A stretch of DNA of 15,804 bases from Desulfovibrionaceae bacterium UBA930. Its GTDB lineage: Bacteria; Desulfobacterota; Desulfovibrionia; Desulfovibrionales; Desulfovibrionaceae. Both the position numbers and the translations under genes were made by a program. How positions within the stretch are numbered: position 1 is the stretch's first letter; the number at the start of each line of letters is the position of its first letter. Below are positions 1 to 6,203 of this stretch, one piece after another. Under the pieces are notes generated by a model. The model was not told where the DNA came from, made no database searches, and worked only from the letters and a program-made list of their open reading frames with translations. Where the stretch lies: NCBI GenBank assembly GCA_002293605.1, contig DBDO01000179.1, positions 28,983-44,786 of the forward strand, written 5' to 3'.

Positions 1-31
1 CCTTTTCACGCCCATTACGAAAGATTGCCAC
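1..31 (-). CDS. 5' end of a gene continuing beyond the left edge
   Basis: Only the first ten codons are visible, reading MAIFRNGREK from a GTG at 31. The GTG is chosen because an AGGAGG lies six bases before it on the minus strand, inside the end of mqnD. An alternative ATG at 15, which would share the TAATG of the mqnD stop, leaves that Shine-Dalgarno 22 bases away. Either start makes the gene overlap mqnD, so it is probably the third gene of the ridA-mqnD operon and translationally coupled. Too little protein is present to name a family or infer a function. Confidence 0.5.
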   Translation of the reverse strand, partial: MAIFRNGREK

Positions 32-917
32 AAAGCGCCTCCTGTCGGGTGTGGGCGGAGCCCACATAAGGCGCGAAAACACTCTCCATACTCAAGGGGT
101 AGGACGGGGCGGAACTTTCTGCTTCTTGCTGCGCGGCCCGGAGCAGGGCGAGGATGGCGCTGCGGCCTTCATCTCGAAGATCCAGACTGAAATCATTGAC
201 AAAGGTGGCTATGTGGGCTGCCATGACGGCTTCATCCATCTCCTGAGCGTGGGAGCGGATAAAGCCTTTGCTTTGTTCGGGAAAGGTTCTGGCGTGTTCC
301 AGGCTTCGGCGTACCGCATCCTGAATGTCAAGAATGGCCTTATGCCCAAGGCTCCGTTTGACGGCAATAAGGCCGAGCGGCAGGGGGAGTCCGCTATACT
401 CTTCCCACCATGCGCCGAGGTCCAGAACCAGAGAGAGCCCCCGTTCGGCATAGGTAAAGCGTCCTTCGTGAATGATCACGCCGAGTTCTGCTTTTTGGGA
501 AAGCAGGGCGGGCATGACCTGATCAAAGGGCATTTCTTCGCGTGGTCCTGCAAAACGCCCGGTAAGCGAAAGCAGGAGATTGGCCGTGGTCAGGCGGCCG
601 GGAATGGCAATGCGGGCCTTTGCCAGAGCCTCGGGTGCAAGCCCGGGGCGGGAAACCACAAGGGGGCCGCAGCCCCGGCCAAGGGCCGCGCCGGAATTTA
701 TGATTGCATAGCGGTCCAGCACGCGCAGGGCTGCATACAGAGAAAGTTTGGTGATATCCAGCGCCGCTTCCCCGGCAAGGGAGTTCAGGCTTTCCACATC
801 CGCCATATGCAGGCGCGTTGCAAAGGGAAGAGGAATGCGCTGGTGCAGCAGGGCGTCAAAAATGAAGGTATCGTTGGGACAGGGGGAGATGCCGAGCGAA
901 TACAGAGTGGCTGTCAT
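15..917 (-). CDS. mqnD: 1,4-dihydroxy-6-naphthoate synthase MqnD (futalosine pathway)
   Basis: MqnD makes 1,4-dihydroxy-6-naphthoate from cyclic dehypoxanthine futalosine in the alternative menaquinone pathway, in the cytoplasm. At 300 residues the product is slightly longer than the usual 270-290. The family signatures are visible: ISPCPNDTF at residues 10-18, an ADVESLN segment near 39-45, SGAALGRGCGPLVV near 75-88, and VIIHEGRFTY at 147-156, whose histidine (about 150) is the conserved residue proposed as catalytic. The fold is that of a periplasmic-binding-protein-like enzyme, but no signal peptide is present. The ATG at 917 lies 12 bp after the ridA stop with a weak AAGG just ahead. Its 3' end overlaps the next leftward gene. 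Its presence implies menaquinone-based anaerobic respiration by the futalosine route. Identification is firm. Confidence 0.93.
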   Translation of the reverse strand: MTATLYSLGISPCPNDTFIFDALLHQRIPLPFATRLHMADVESLNSLAGEAALDITKLSLYAALRVLDRYAIINSGAALGRGCGPLVVSRPGLAPEALAKARIAIPGRLTTANLLLSLTGRFAGPREEMPFDQVMPALLSQKAELGVIIHEGRFTYAERGLSLVLDLGAWWEEYSGLPLPLGLIAVKRSLGHKAILDIQDAVRRSLEHARTFPEQSKGFIRSHAQEMDEAVMAAHIATFVNDFSLDLRDEGRSAILALLRAAQQEAESSAPSYPLSMESVFAPYVGSAHTRQEALCGNLS

Positions 918-929
918 GACCTTGCCGGG

Positions 930-1301
930 CTATTTGAGGGCGATGGCTTCGATTTCGATCAGCGCGTCCTTGGGCAGACGGGCCGCCTGCACGCAACTGC
1001 GCGCCGGGTAAAGGCCGGAGAAAAATTCGGCGTAGACCTCGTTTACAGCGCTGAAATGTTCGAGATTGTGCAGAAAGATGACGACCTTCACGGTTTTTCC
1101 AAGCCCGGAACCTGCCGCTTCAAGTACGGTCTTCAGGTTTTCCATAGCCTGTCTGGCCTGGGCCGCAGGCTCGGAAGGCATGGAGCCGTCCGCAGGATTG
1201 ATAGGCAGCTGGCCGGAGACGAAAATTAGGCTTCCGGCGTCTATGCCCTGCGAATAGGGGCCGACAGCAGCGGGAGCCTTGGGAGTTTCTATGGCTTTCA
1301 T
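930..1301 (-). CDS. ridA: RidA family reactive enamine/imine deaminase
   Basis: RidA hydrolyses reactive 2-aminoacrylate-type enamines and imines released by PLP enzymes, protecting other PLP enzymes from damage; it acts as a cytoplasmic trimer. The product is 123 residues, the normal size. It shows VGPYSQG at 13-19, VSGQLPI at 28-34, NEVYAEFF at 87-94, PARSCVQ at 99-105 with the substrate-binding arginine at 101, and the terminal EIEAIA with the conserved glutamate at 118. The start at 1301 is preferred over an in-frame ATG twelve codons upstream, because AAGGA lies about seven bases before 1301 and the family begins here. It is first in the operon with mqnD, 12 bp upstream. Members of this superfamily outside the archetypal subgroup can lack deaminase activity, but the key arginine is present here. 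Confidence 0.9.
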   Translation of the reverse strand: MKAIETPKAPAAVGPYSQGIDAGSLIFVSGQLPINPADGSMPSEPAAQARQAMENLKTVLEAAGSGLGKTVKVVIFLHNLEHFSAVNEVYAEFFSGLYPARSCVQAARLPKDALIEIEAIALK

Positions 1302-1342
1302 GGCGTTTTCCTTGTGCTGGATGGTTGTGAAAAACACGGTAC

Positions 1343-1370
1343 TCTATATGCCGTAAGCGGAACGGGTCAA
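1343..1370 (-). promoter_or_regulatory. Sigma70-type promoter for ridA-mqnD
   Basis: On the minus strand the sequence has TTGACC (1370-1365), a 16-bp spacer and TATAGA (1348-1343). The -35 matches the consensus at five of six positions and the -10 at four or five of six. Transcription would begin near 1336, giving a leader of about 35 bases before the ridA start at 1301. No other site in the ridA upstream region matches this well. This is the best promoter match in the window, judged by eye. Confidence 0.6.
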
Positions 1371-1377
1371 ACATGTG

Positions 1378-1399
1378 TATGCCGTCTGATTCCGGCATA
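1378..1399. promoter_or_regulatory. Candidate operator: TATGCCG-N8-CGGCATA inverted repeat
   Basis: Two perfect 7-bp arms, TATGCCG (1378-1384) and CGGCATA (1393-1399), are separated by eight bases. The element sits just upstream of the -35 box of the ridA promoter. A further copy of TATGCCG at 1347-1353 overlaps the -10 box and lies exactly 31 bp (about three helical turns) from the first arm. Three copies of one heptamer around one promoter suggest a dimeric DNA-binding regulator. No cognate regulator is encoded in the window. Confidence 0.4.
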
Positions 1400-1562
1400 T
1401 GCAATATGCTTGTCTTTTTCAAGTAATAACGCTATATTTGTAGCAGTAAACTTAGGATTCTTTCGTTTTCCGGGCTTTAAAGGTCGATTTTTGCGGCAGG
1501 GGCAGCTGTTTTGTCCATGTCTGTCTTTGTGTGTTCATGCTAAGGCCTCTGTGCGGGCATAG

Positions 1563-1585
1563 GCTGCAAAACACGCTTTTGCAGC
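1563..1585. repeat. Perfect 9-bp hairpin
   Basis: GCTGCAAAA (1563-1571) and its exact complement TTTTGCAGC (1577-1585) enclose a five-base loop. No T-run follows directly on either strand; the nearest, eight T, begins about 24 bases later on the plus strand. This makes it a poor intrinsic terminator. It may be a regulator site or part of an untranslated RNA. Confidence 0.45.
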
Positions 1586-1633
1586 AGTGAGACGAACACT
1601 ATATTGATTTTTTTTGTGGGGTTTAAGGGGGGG

Positions 1634-1762
1634 GCTGTGTCCGTTCCGGATGCAGCGCAACAAAGCTGGAGCAAAGCAACTTTGAAAAATTATACCTGCT
1701 CGGGGCAGGATTTGCTTGCAAGTCCTGCCCCGAGCAGAGCTGTAGGCGGGTGCGGACACAGC
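1634..1762. repeat. Structured inverted-repeat element (RNA or MITE-like)
   Basis: The outer arms are GCTGTGTCCG (1634-1643) and its exact complement CGGACACAGC (1753-1762). Inside them sits a perfect 15-bp stem, CTGCTCGGGGCAGGA (1696-1710) against its complement (1723-1737), with a 12-base loop containing the palindrome CTTGCAAG. A smaller CAAAG-caa-CTTTG hairpin lies at about 1674-1686. The whole could fold as a closed, branched RNA of about 129 bases. Alternatively, short terminal inverted repeats around a palindromic core resemble a miniature mobile element, though I see no target-site duplication. The inner stem is followed by AATTTTTC only on the minus strand, where no gene would need a terminator. 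Confidence 0.45.
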
Positions 1763-1870
1763 TTCGGTGCTTTACCCGTTCTTAAGCAGGCAGATCAAAG
1801 TGCGAATCCTGTATATTAAGACATAGGCTCGGCTTTTGTCCATGTAGCTATTGAGTAAAGAGCGGACCGC

Positions 1871-4321
1871 ATGCTGTATTTTTCGACTGTTCCGGAAAGA
1901 CGAACCGTCAAAAGTCTTTTGCATGATAACATGCTTCTCTTTCATGACGCTCCTGTATTTTCGCAAGTGCGTTGTCATGGAGACGACTGTACCGAACTGG
2001 AGGGCATTGGCGCTGTGGGTGCCTTTGGCTCGGGCTCCTCTGAGTCTGAAGAGATCCAGGCCCTGTCCAATATCCTCTGGGCGGAGGGTGCCCTGAGCTG
2101 CTCCGCTGAAGGGATACGTGAACTTGCCGATTTTGCAAAAAGCGCGGCTGCTTCGCAAGAAGGTTTTTTACTGTTGGATGACGCGGGACGCATTGTTTTG
2201 TGCAACAGTGCGTTTTCCGCGCATTTCAATTTACGGCCTTCAGTTTTGGGGCTTTCTTTTGGCGAGGTCTTTTGCAAAGGCGGCACATTGCCGGGCGCGC
2301 GGCATTCCGAAGCTTTTTACCGTTACGTGACAAATGAAGAACAGCCCTTTTACACGGATGTGGTGATTACTGACTGCACTCCGGAGGACGGAGGCGAAAA
2401 AAACGCCTGGCTCGCCTCTAAGCTTCCTTACCGGCTCGATGGCAAGCCCGCTGCCCTGTATCTGCTCCACCGCCCCGCCGGATTTCACCTTTGTCCGGAA
2501 CACGGCCGGGAGGAAACAGGGCCTTCTCTTTATGAGCAAAACCAGGAGCTTTTACGGCTTAACGCCCAGCTTCGCATTGAAAATGCCGAACGCAGCGCCG
2601 TGACTCAGGCCTTGCGCAGGGCCGAATCCCGCTATCGCGATATTTTCGACAACGCTACCGAAGGCATTTTGCAGTGGACCCCCGATAAACAGCTTATTTC
2701 CGCGAATATGTCTTTTGCCAGGATGATGGGTTTTAGCACGGTCAATGCCCTGTTTTTCAATGTTGCCGAAGGAGGGTTTTGTTTTTGTGCCTCTGCGGCC
2801 GCTGAGAGGGAGTTGATTGACGTTCTGGAGCAGCGGGGTTCAATCAGCAACTTTGAATTCCAGATGGAGCGCAGCGATGGAATGCAACTGTGGGCTAGCA
2901 TGAACGCGCGGCGTGTCACTGGTCCGGGGGGGTATACCAGTTATTACGAGGCCTTTATCGAAAATATTTCCAACCGCAAGCTTGCCGAAGAAAAGCTTGT
3001 GTATCAGGCCTTTCACGATCCCCTGACCGGCCTTGCGAACAGGGTGCTTTTTTATGACCGTGTAAAGATGGCGCTCAGACGGGCCGCGCGGCAGCGTAAC
3101 TACAGTTTTGCGGTGCTGTATCTTGATTTGGACCGTTTCAAAATAGTTAACGATACCTTTGGGCACAACACCGGCGATGACGTACTCAGCTATGCCGCCA
3201 TGGAAATAACGGCCTGCGTGCGCGCTGTTGATACCACGGCCCGTTTCGGGGGCGATGAATTCGCCATTCTTATCGAAGAGGTAGAGCGCGGTGCCTCTGT
3301 GGTACAGGTGGCGAAAAGAATACATGCTGCGCTCTCCCGTCCCTTCGCAATCAAGGGCAGGGAGATTAATATCAGCGCCAGCATAGGCATTGTGCTTAAA
3401 GCCGAGAATTACGATCTGCCCGAGAATATCTTAAGGGACGCTGATACGGCTATGTACAGGGCCAAGGCGGACCGGACCCACCGTTACAAGGTGTTCAGCC
3501 AGAAAATGCGGGAAGAGACGCTTGAGAACATTATTTTTGAGACGGATTTGCGCCAGGGCATTCAGGACAGGGAGTTTGTTTTAGTCTACCAGCCGGTCAT
3601 TTCCATGCTGACCGGCGAGCTTTACGGCTTTGAGGCCCTGCTTCGCTGGAAGCATGCGGGCCAGGATATCACTCCGGCCCGTTTTATTCCTGTGGCAGAG
3701 GAGACTGGCCTGATCAAAATGCTCGGCATGCAGGTAATCGAAAATGCATGCCTGCAAGCGGTGGAATGGAAAAAGGTATGCCCCCGGCCTCTGCTCATGC
3801 ACCTCAATATATCGGGCCGCCAGCTTCTTTTCCCGAGTTTCCCGAGAGAGGTGCAGAGCATTCTGGAATATACGGGCGTTGACCCGTCCCTGCTTTTGTT
3901 TGAAATAACCGAGAGCGTTCTTTTGGACAACAGAAACGCCTGCATCCAGGTGATGCGGCAGATTCAGGATCTTGGTGTGAACTTTTGCCTGGATGATTTC
4001 GGCACCGGCTTTTCTTCACTCAGTTATTTGCGCCAGCTTCCGCTTAGTTGCATCAAGGTAGACCGCAGTTTTGTTACCGAGCTTGAGACGGACGCGCCCT
4101 CTTTAACCATTGTGCGCAACCTGGTGTCGCTGGGCAAGGATTTGGGGCTGTCCGTCATCGTGGAAGGCATTGAGCGCCAAACACAGGCTGAAACGCTTTT
4201 GTCAGTCGGCTGCACCTTGGCCCAGGGCTATTTTTTCCATAGGCCGCTGGAAGAAAAAGCGGCAGCGGCTCTGCTGCGTCATTCCTGCGATTGGGGCACG
4301 GCAAGAGAGGGATTGAAGTAG
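1871..4321 (+). CDS. PAS-PAS-GGDEF-EAL c-di-GMP turnover protein
   Basis: This 816-residue soluble protein probably makes and/or degrades cyclic di-GMP under control of its PAS sensors. The order is: an unassigned N-terminus (1-95), a PAS-like domain (about 96-203), a likely coiled coil (218-258), a second PAS (about 250-372), GGDEF (about 375-545) and EAL (about 553-805). The GGDEF domain has YLDLDRFK at 417-424, an intact GGDEF at 460-464 and the inhibitory RxxD site (RAVD, 451-454) at the canonical five-residue spacing. The EAL domain has EALLRW (588-593), LNIS (645-648), EITE (678-681), DDFGTG (708-713), IKVD (728-731), EG (765-766) and AQGY (784-787), so its catalytic set looks complete. 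The ATG at 1871 is the first start after an in-frame TAA at 1856, but its Shine-Dalgarno is weak; a GTG near residue 49 with GGAGGG ahead is an alternative. Which activity dominates cannot be told from sequence. Confidence 0.92.
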   Translation: MLYFSTVPERRTVKSLLHDNMLLFHDAPVFSQVRCHGDDCTELEGIGAVGAFGSGSSESEEIQALSNILWAEGALSCSAEGIRELADFAKSAAASQEGFLLLDDAGRIVLCNSAFSAHFNLRPSVLGLSFGEVFCKGGTLPGARHSEAFYRYVTNEEQPFYTDVVITDCTPEDGGEKNAWLASKLPYRLDGKPAALYLLHRPAGFHLCPEHGREETGPSLYEQNQELLRLNAQLRIENAERSAVTQALRRAESRYRDIFDNATEGILQWTPDKQLISANMSFARMMGFSTVNALFFNVAEGGFCFCASAAAERELIDVLEQRGSISNFEFQMERSDGMQLWASMNARRVTGPGGYTSYYEAFIENISNRKLAEEKLVYQAFHDPLTGLANRVLFYDRVKMALRRAARQRNYSFAVLYLDLDRFKIVNDTFGHNTGDDVLSYAAMEITACVRAVDTTARFGGDEFAILIEEVERGASVVQVAKRIHAALSRPFAIKGREINISASIGIVLKAENYDLPENILRDADTAMYRAKADRTHRYKVFSQKMREETLENIIFETDLRQGIQDREFVLVYQPVISMLTGELYGFEALLRWKHAGQDITPARFIPVAEETGLIKMLGMQVIENACLQAVEWKKVCPRPLLMHLNISGRQLLFPSFPREVQSILEYTGVDPSLLLFEITESVLLDNRNACIQVMRQIQDLGVNFCLDDFGTGFSSLSYLRQLPLSCIKVDRSFVTELETDAPSLTIVRNLVSLGKDLGLSVIVEGIERQTQAETLLSVGCTLAQGYFFHRPLEEKAAAALLRHSCDWGTAREGLK

Positions 4322-5565
4322 CCAAAGCCCACATGGGGGCATTCCCTTTTCAGGCGCTTGCGAAAATTGGCAAAGCCGAGGCAGGGGCCGGTTTCAACCT
4401 CCTGCATCAACTCAAGATAGAGCTCCGGATCAATATTCAGATTTCGCAATTGAATAAAGTCAATAGCATACTCATTGACCAGGGCGGCAAGGGCTGCGCT
4501 TTCCAGATCCGTATCGGTAAAACCCGGAAAATAAAGCAGATTTAAAGAGACAAACAGCCCGCCTGCTTTTGCCCGGCGGATGCTTTCTTCCACGTCTGTA
4601 AAATTGTAGCCAAGAGGGCGGTAGTAGCGTGTATAAGGCTCTTCCCGGGCGCTGTTCAGGCTGACGCGAAGCGAACTCAGGCCGGCATCGGCCAGTTCGC
4701 TCACGGCATCCGGGAGCGAGGCGTTGCTGTTGATATTGACGGTGCCCTCTCCGCCGCGAGAGCGAAAAAGACGGATGGCCTCAGCAATGCGTTTGTATTC
4801 GGTCAGGGGTTCTCCTTCGCAACCTTGCCCAAACGAGAAGATGGGGGCTTTGGTTTCATTGCGGGCGTGGTGCGCCATAAGCTCAGCGATTTCTTCGGCC
4901 TCGGGCGTGAAGTTCATTCTGTTCTGCGGGGTGGTGCATATGCGCGAACCCTTCTCCTGCTGTGATATGCAGCCGATGCAGCGGGCGTTGCAAACACGGG
5001 AAACCGGCAGCGGCGCCTCAAAGCGGCCAAGACAAAAATTGCGAGCCGCCGGGCAGTTGTAGGTCAGCGCGCATTTTGCGACAACATGCTGAATCAGGCG
5101 GTTGTCGGGATATTGCCGAAGCAGCGCTTCGGCTTTTTTACGTATACGGGCGGGCGGAATGCCTTTGAAGATCTGGCGGGGATCTTCGTCTACCTTTTTT
5201 GCGCAAATATAAAAACGGTCATTGGCAAAACCGACCGCACCGTATGCGAAAAGAGGCAGCATAGGGGCCTCGGGGTCGCTTTCATAGGCCGGGTGTGCGG
5301 TCAGGGTGTGCGCCGGGGCGGCAAAAGCGGCTACTGCCAACTCTTCTTGTAGTTCAAGCTCGCCTGTTTCGGAGTTCAGACCGAGCGCGCGCCTGCCGGG
5401 TAAAAGAAAAAGCTCGCTCTCTTCCGGCAAGGGCATAAGCTCGTCAGGCCGGGGCAGGGCGAAGTCCTTGCCTTTGCGGCAGACCATAAGCAGATCGGGG
5501 CGGTCGTAAATGGAGCCGTCTTTGCTCGCAACGGCCAAAACCGGCCGGATTGTGGGTGATGCCAT
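4279..5565 (-). CDS. Radical SAM protein of unknown substrate
   Basis: This 428-residue protein has a radical SAM core. CNARCIGC at 192-199 gives Cys192, Cys196 and Cys199 (CxxxCxxC), the ligands of the SAM-binding [4Fe-4S] cluster. SFGQGCEGEP at 244-253 occupies the place of the GGE motif. NINSNAS and LRVSLNSA follow as expected for core strands. Upstream lies a domain of about 190 residues that I do not recognise. It ends in Cys165-x5-Cys171-x6-Cys178, suggestive of a second metal site. There is no transmembrane segment. The ATG at 5565 has GGAG ten bases upstream. The gene is transcribed against the GGDEF/EAL gene and overlaps its last 43 bp. The radical SAM assignment is firm; the reaction is unknown and the flanking genes do not reveal it. 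Confidence 0.85.
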   Translation of the reverse strand: MASPTIRPVLAVASKDGSIYDRPDLLMVCRKGKDFALPRPDELMPLPEESELFLLPGRRALGLNSETGELELQEELAVAAFAAPAHTLTAHPAYESDPEAPMLPLFAYGAVGFANDRFYICAKKVDEDPRQIFKGIPPARIRKKAEALLRQYPDNRLIQHVVAKCALTYNCPAARNFCLGRFEAPLPVSRVCNARCIGCISQQEKGSRICTTPQNRMNFTPEAEEIAELMAHHARNETKAPIFSFGQGCEGEPLTEYKRIAEAIRLFRSRGGEGTVNINSNASLPDAVSELADAGLSSLRVSLNSAREEPYTRYYRPLGYNFTDVEESIRRAKAGGLFVSLNLLYFPGFTDTDLESAALAALVNEYAIDFIQLRNLNIDPELYLELMQEVETGPCLGFANFRKRLKRECPHVGFGYFNPSLAVPQSQE

Positions 5566-5607
5566 TGATGCAATGCTCCAGAAGGACGTTGTTTCGCGGT
5601 GCGATTT

Positions 5608-5637
5608 ATGATAGCGCTTGAGCGCCGGGTATGTCGG
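5608..5637 (-). promoter_or_regulatory. Candidate promoter for the radical SAM gene
   Basis: On the minus strand CCGACA (5637-5632), an 18-bp spacer and TATCAT (5613-5608) give a plausible sigma70 promoter. Transcription would start near 5601, about 36 bases before the ATG at 5565. The -35 matches at four of six positions and the -10 at five of six. Confidence 0.33.
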
Positions 5638-5663
5638 CGGACGGCTTTGCCGCTCCCCGCCAC

Positions 5664-5672
5664 TGGTATGGT
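5664..5672 (+). promoter_or_regulatory. Possible extended -10 for the nadK cluster
   Basis: TGGTATGGT (5664-5672) fits an extended -10 (TGn followed by TATGGT). There is no good -35 at normal spacing; the nearest is TTTGCC with 15 bp. It would start transcription close to the CAAGCTTG repeats and about 50 bases before the start at 5728. Weak evidence. Confidence 0.22.
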
Positions 5673-5676
5673 TTAC

Positions 5677-5710
5677 GCAAGCTTGAGACTTGGCGCAAGC
5701 GCAAGCTTGC
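5677..5710. repeat. Paired CAAGCTTG palindromes in the leader
   Basis: GCAAGCTTG occurs at 5677-5685 and again at 5701-5709, 24 bp apart, with a third CGCAAGC between them. Each copy contains the 8-bp palindrome CAAGCTTG, and the two can also pair with one another into a 9-bp hairpin. The second copy ends eight bases before the GGGAG Shine-Dalgarno of the gene starting at 5728. The arrangement could be an operator pair or an RNA structure affecting translation. Confidence 0.4.
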
Positions 5711-5727
5711 TCTTTTCGGGAGAAGTT

Positions 5728-6201
5728 ATGTTTTCCGACCCTCTGGTGGCCGTCATGGCCATGTTGCTGCTTTTTTTTGCGGGTATGGTGCTGATATTCA
5801 CTTTTTTTGCGCGTTCCTTGTCCTCCCTGCGGGAAGAGCTGCGCGAATCCATGCGCAAGCAGCAGATGTTCCTGAGCGATGTGGAGCAGCAGTTTATGCG
5901 AATAGAATACAGCCTGCGTCTCCTTCTTGAAGGAGGCGAGGCCGGAAAAGCACCCTTTGTTTCAAAGGCTGCGGACGATATCCCCCTGCTGCGGCAGGAA
6001 GACCCCTTACTCTCCATGCTGGAAAATACCGCCAGAAAGGGAGCTTCCCTTTCCGGTTTTGACGATCAACTGCTTGCTCCGCTGTCCAAAAGTAAGGCAA
6101 TGGCGCGCGACTACGATCCTGCAAATGATCCGGGGCTTTTTGAAGACGCCTTTCTTGCCGATCCGGGCGCACGAGGCGCTCGTTCCAGGCGGGGTAGCTA
6201 G
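5728..6201 (+). CDS. Small single-pass membrane protein with coiled coil
   Basis: This 157-residue protein is not one I can name. Residues 6-28 are strongly hydrophobic and form one transmembrane helix. The next stretch, about 30-67, is rich in Glu, Arg, Gln and Leu with heptad spacing, so a cytoplasmic coiled coil is likely. The remaining half is acidic and low in predicted structure and ends in a basic tail (GARSRRGS). The ATG at 5728 is chosen over earlier in-frame starts because GGGAG lies five bases upstream and the hydrophobic segment begins right after it. The stop is two bases before the nadK start, so the two genes are surely cotranscribed and probably translationally coupled. An anchoring or scaffold role is conceivable but not shown. 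Confidence 0.75.
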   Translation: MFSDPLVAVMAMLLLFFAGMVLIFTFFARSLSSLREELRESMRKQQMFLSDVEQQFMRIEYSLRLLLEGGEAGKAPFVSKAADDIPLLRQEDPLLSMLENTARKGASLSGFDDQLLAPLSKSKAMARDYDPANDPGLFEDAFLADPGARGARSRRGS

Positions 6202-6203
6202 GT

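Larger units (their letters stand above)
1302..1870. other. 569-bp divergent intergenic region with strong inverted repeats
   Basis: No open frame in this stretch has both a credible start with a Shine-Dalgarno and recognisable protein character. It contains the ridA promoter and its half-sites at the left, a 9-bp-stem hairpin at 1563-1585, a run of eight T at about 1609-1616, and a 129-bp inverted-repeat element at 1634-1762. The promoter of the rightward GGDEF/EAL gene must lie here or in that element. The only candidate I could pick is a weak TATATT at 1812-1817 without a good -35. No c-di-GMP riboswitch core could be recognised. Confidence 0.5.

Noticed and set aside
51..1229. Long plus-strand open frame of 392 codons opposite mqnD and ridA
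   Set aside because: It is fully antisense to two genes with unmistakable family motifs. Its translation is Gly/Ala/Gln-rich with no recognisable domain, and it crosses the ridA-mqnD boundary. A GC-rich codon shadow explains it.
1696..1745. 15-bp stem as an intrinsic terminator
   Set aside because: The only T-run after the stem is on the minus strand, where no gene lies upstream. On the plus strand the stem is followed by a mixed GC-rich sequence.
1535..1759. Possible minus-strand small protein
   Set aside because: No ribosome site, no domain-like sequence, and it also runs through both inverted repeats.
1780..1800. Sigma54 promoter ahead of the GGDEF/EAL gene
   Set aside because: The GG and GC dinucleotides are 11 rather than 10 bases apart and the flanking consensus is missing.
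1604..1819. Possible 71-residue protein in the intergenic region
   Set aside because: It would start with TTG without a Shine-Dalgarno, runs through the perfect 15-bp hairpin, and has no protein-like character.
1634..1870. c-di-GMP (GEMM) riboswitch ahead of the GGDEF/EAL gene
   Set aside because: The conserved GEMM core with its CGCACAGGGCAAACC-like and GACGCAAAGCC-like segments is not present.
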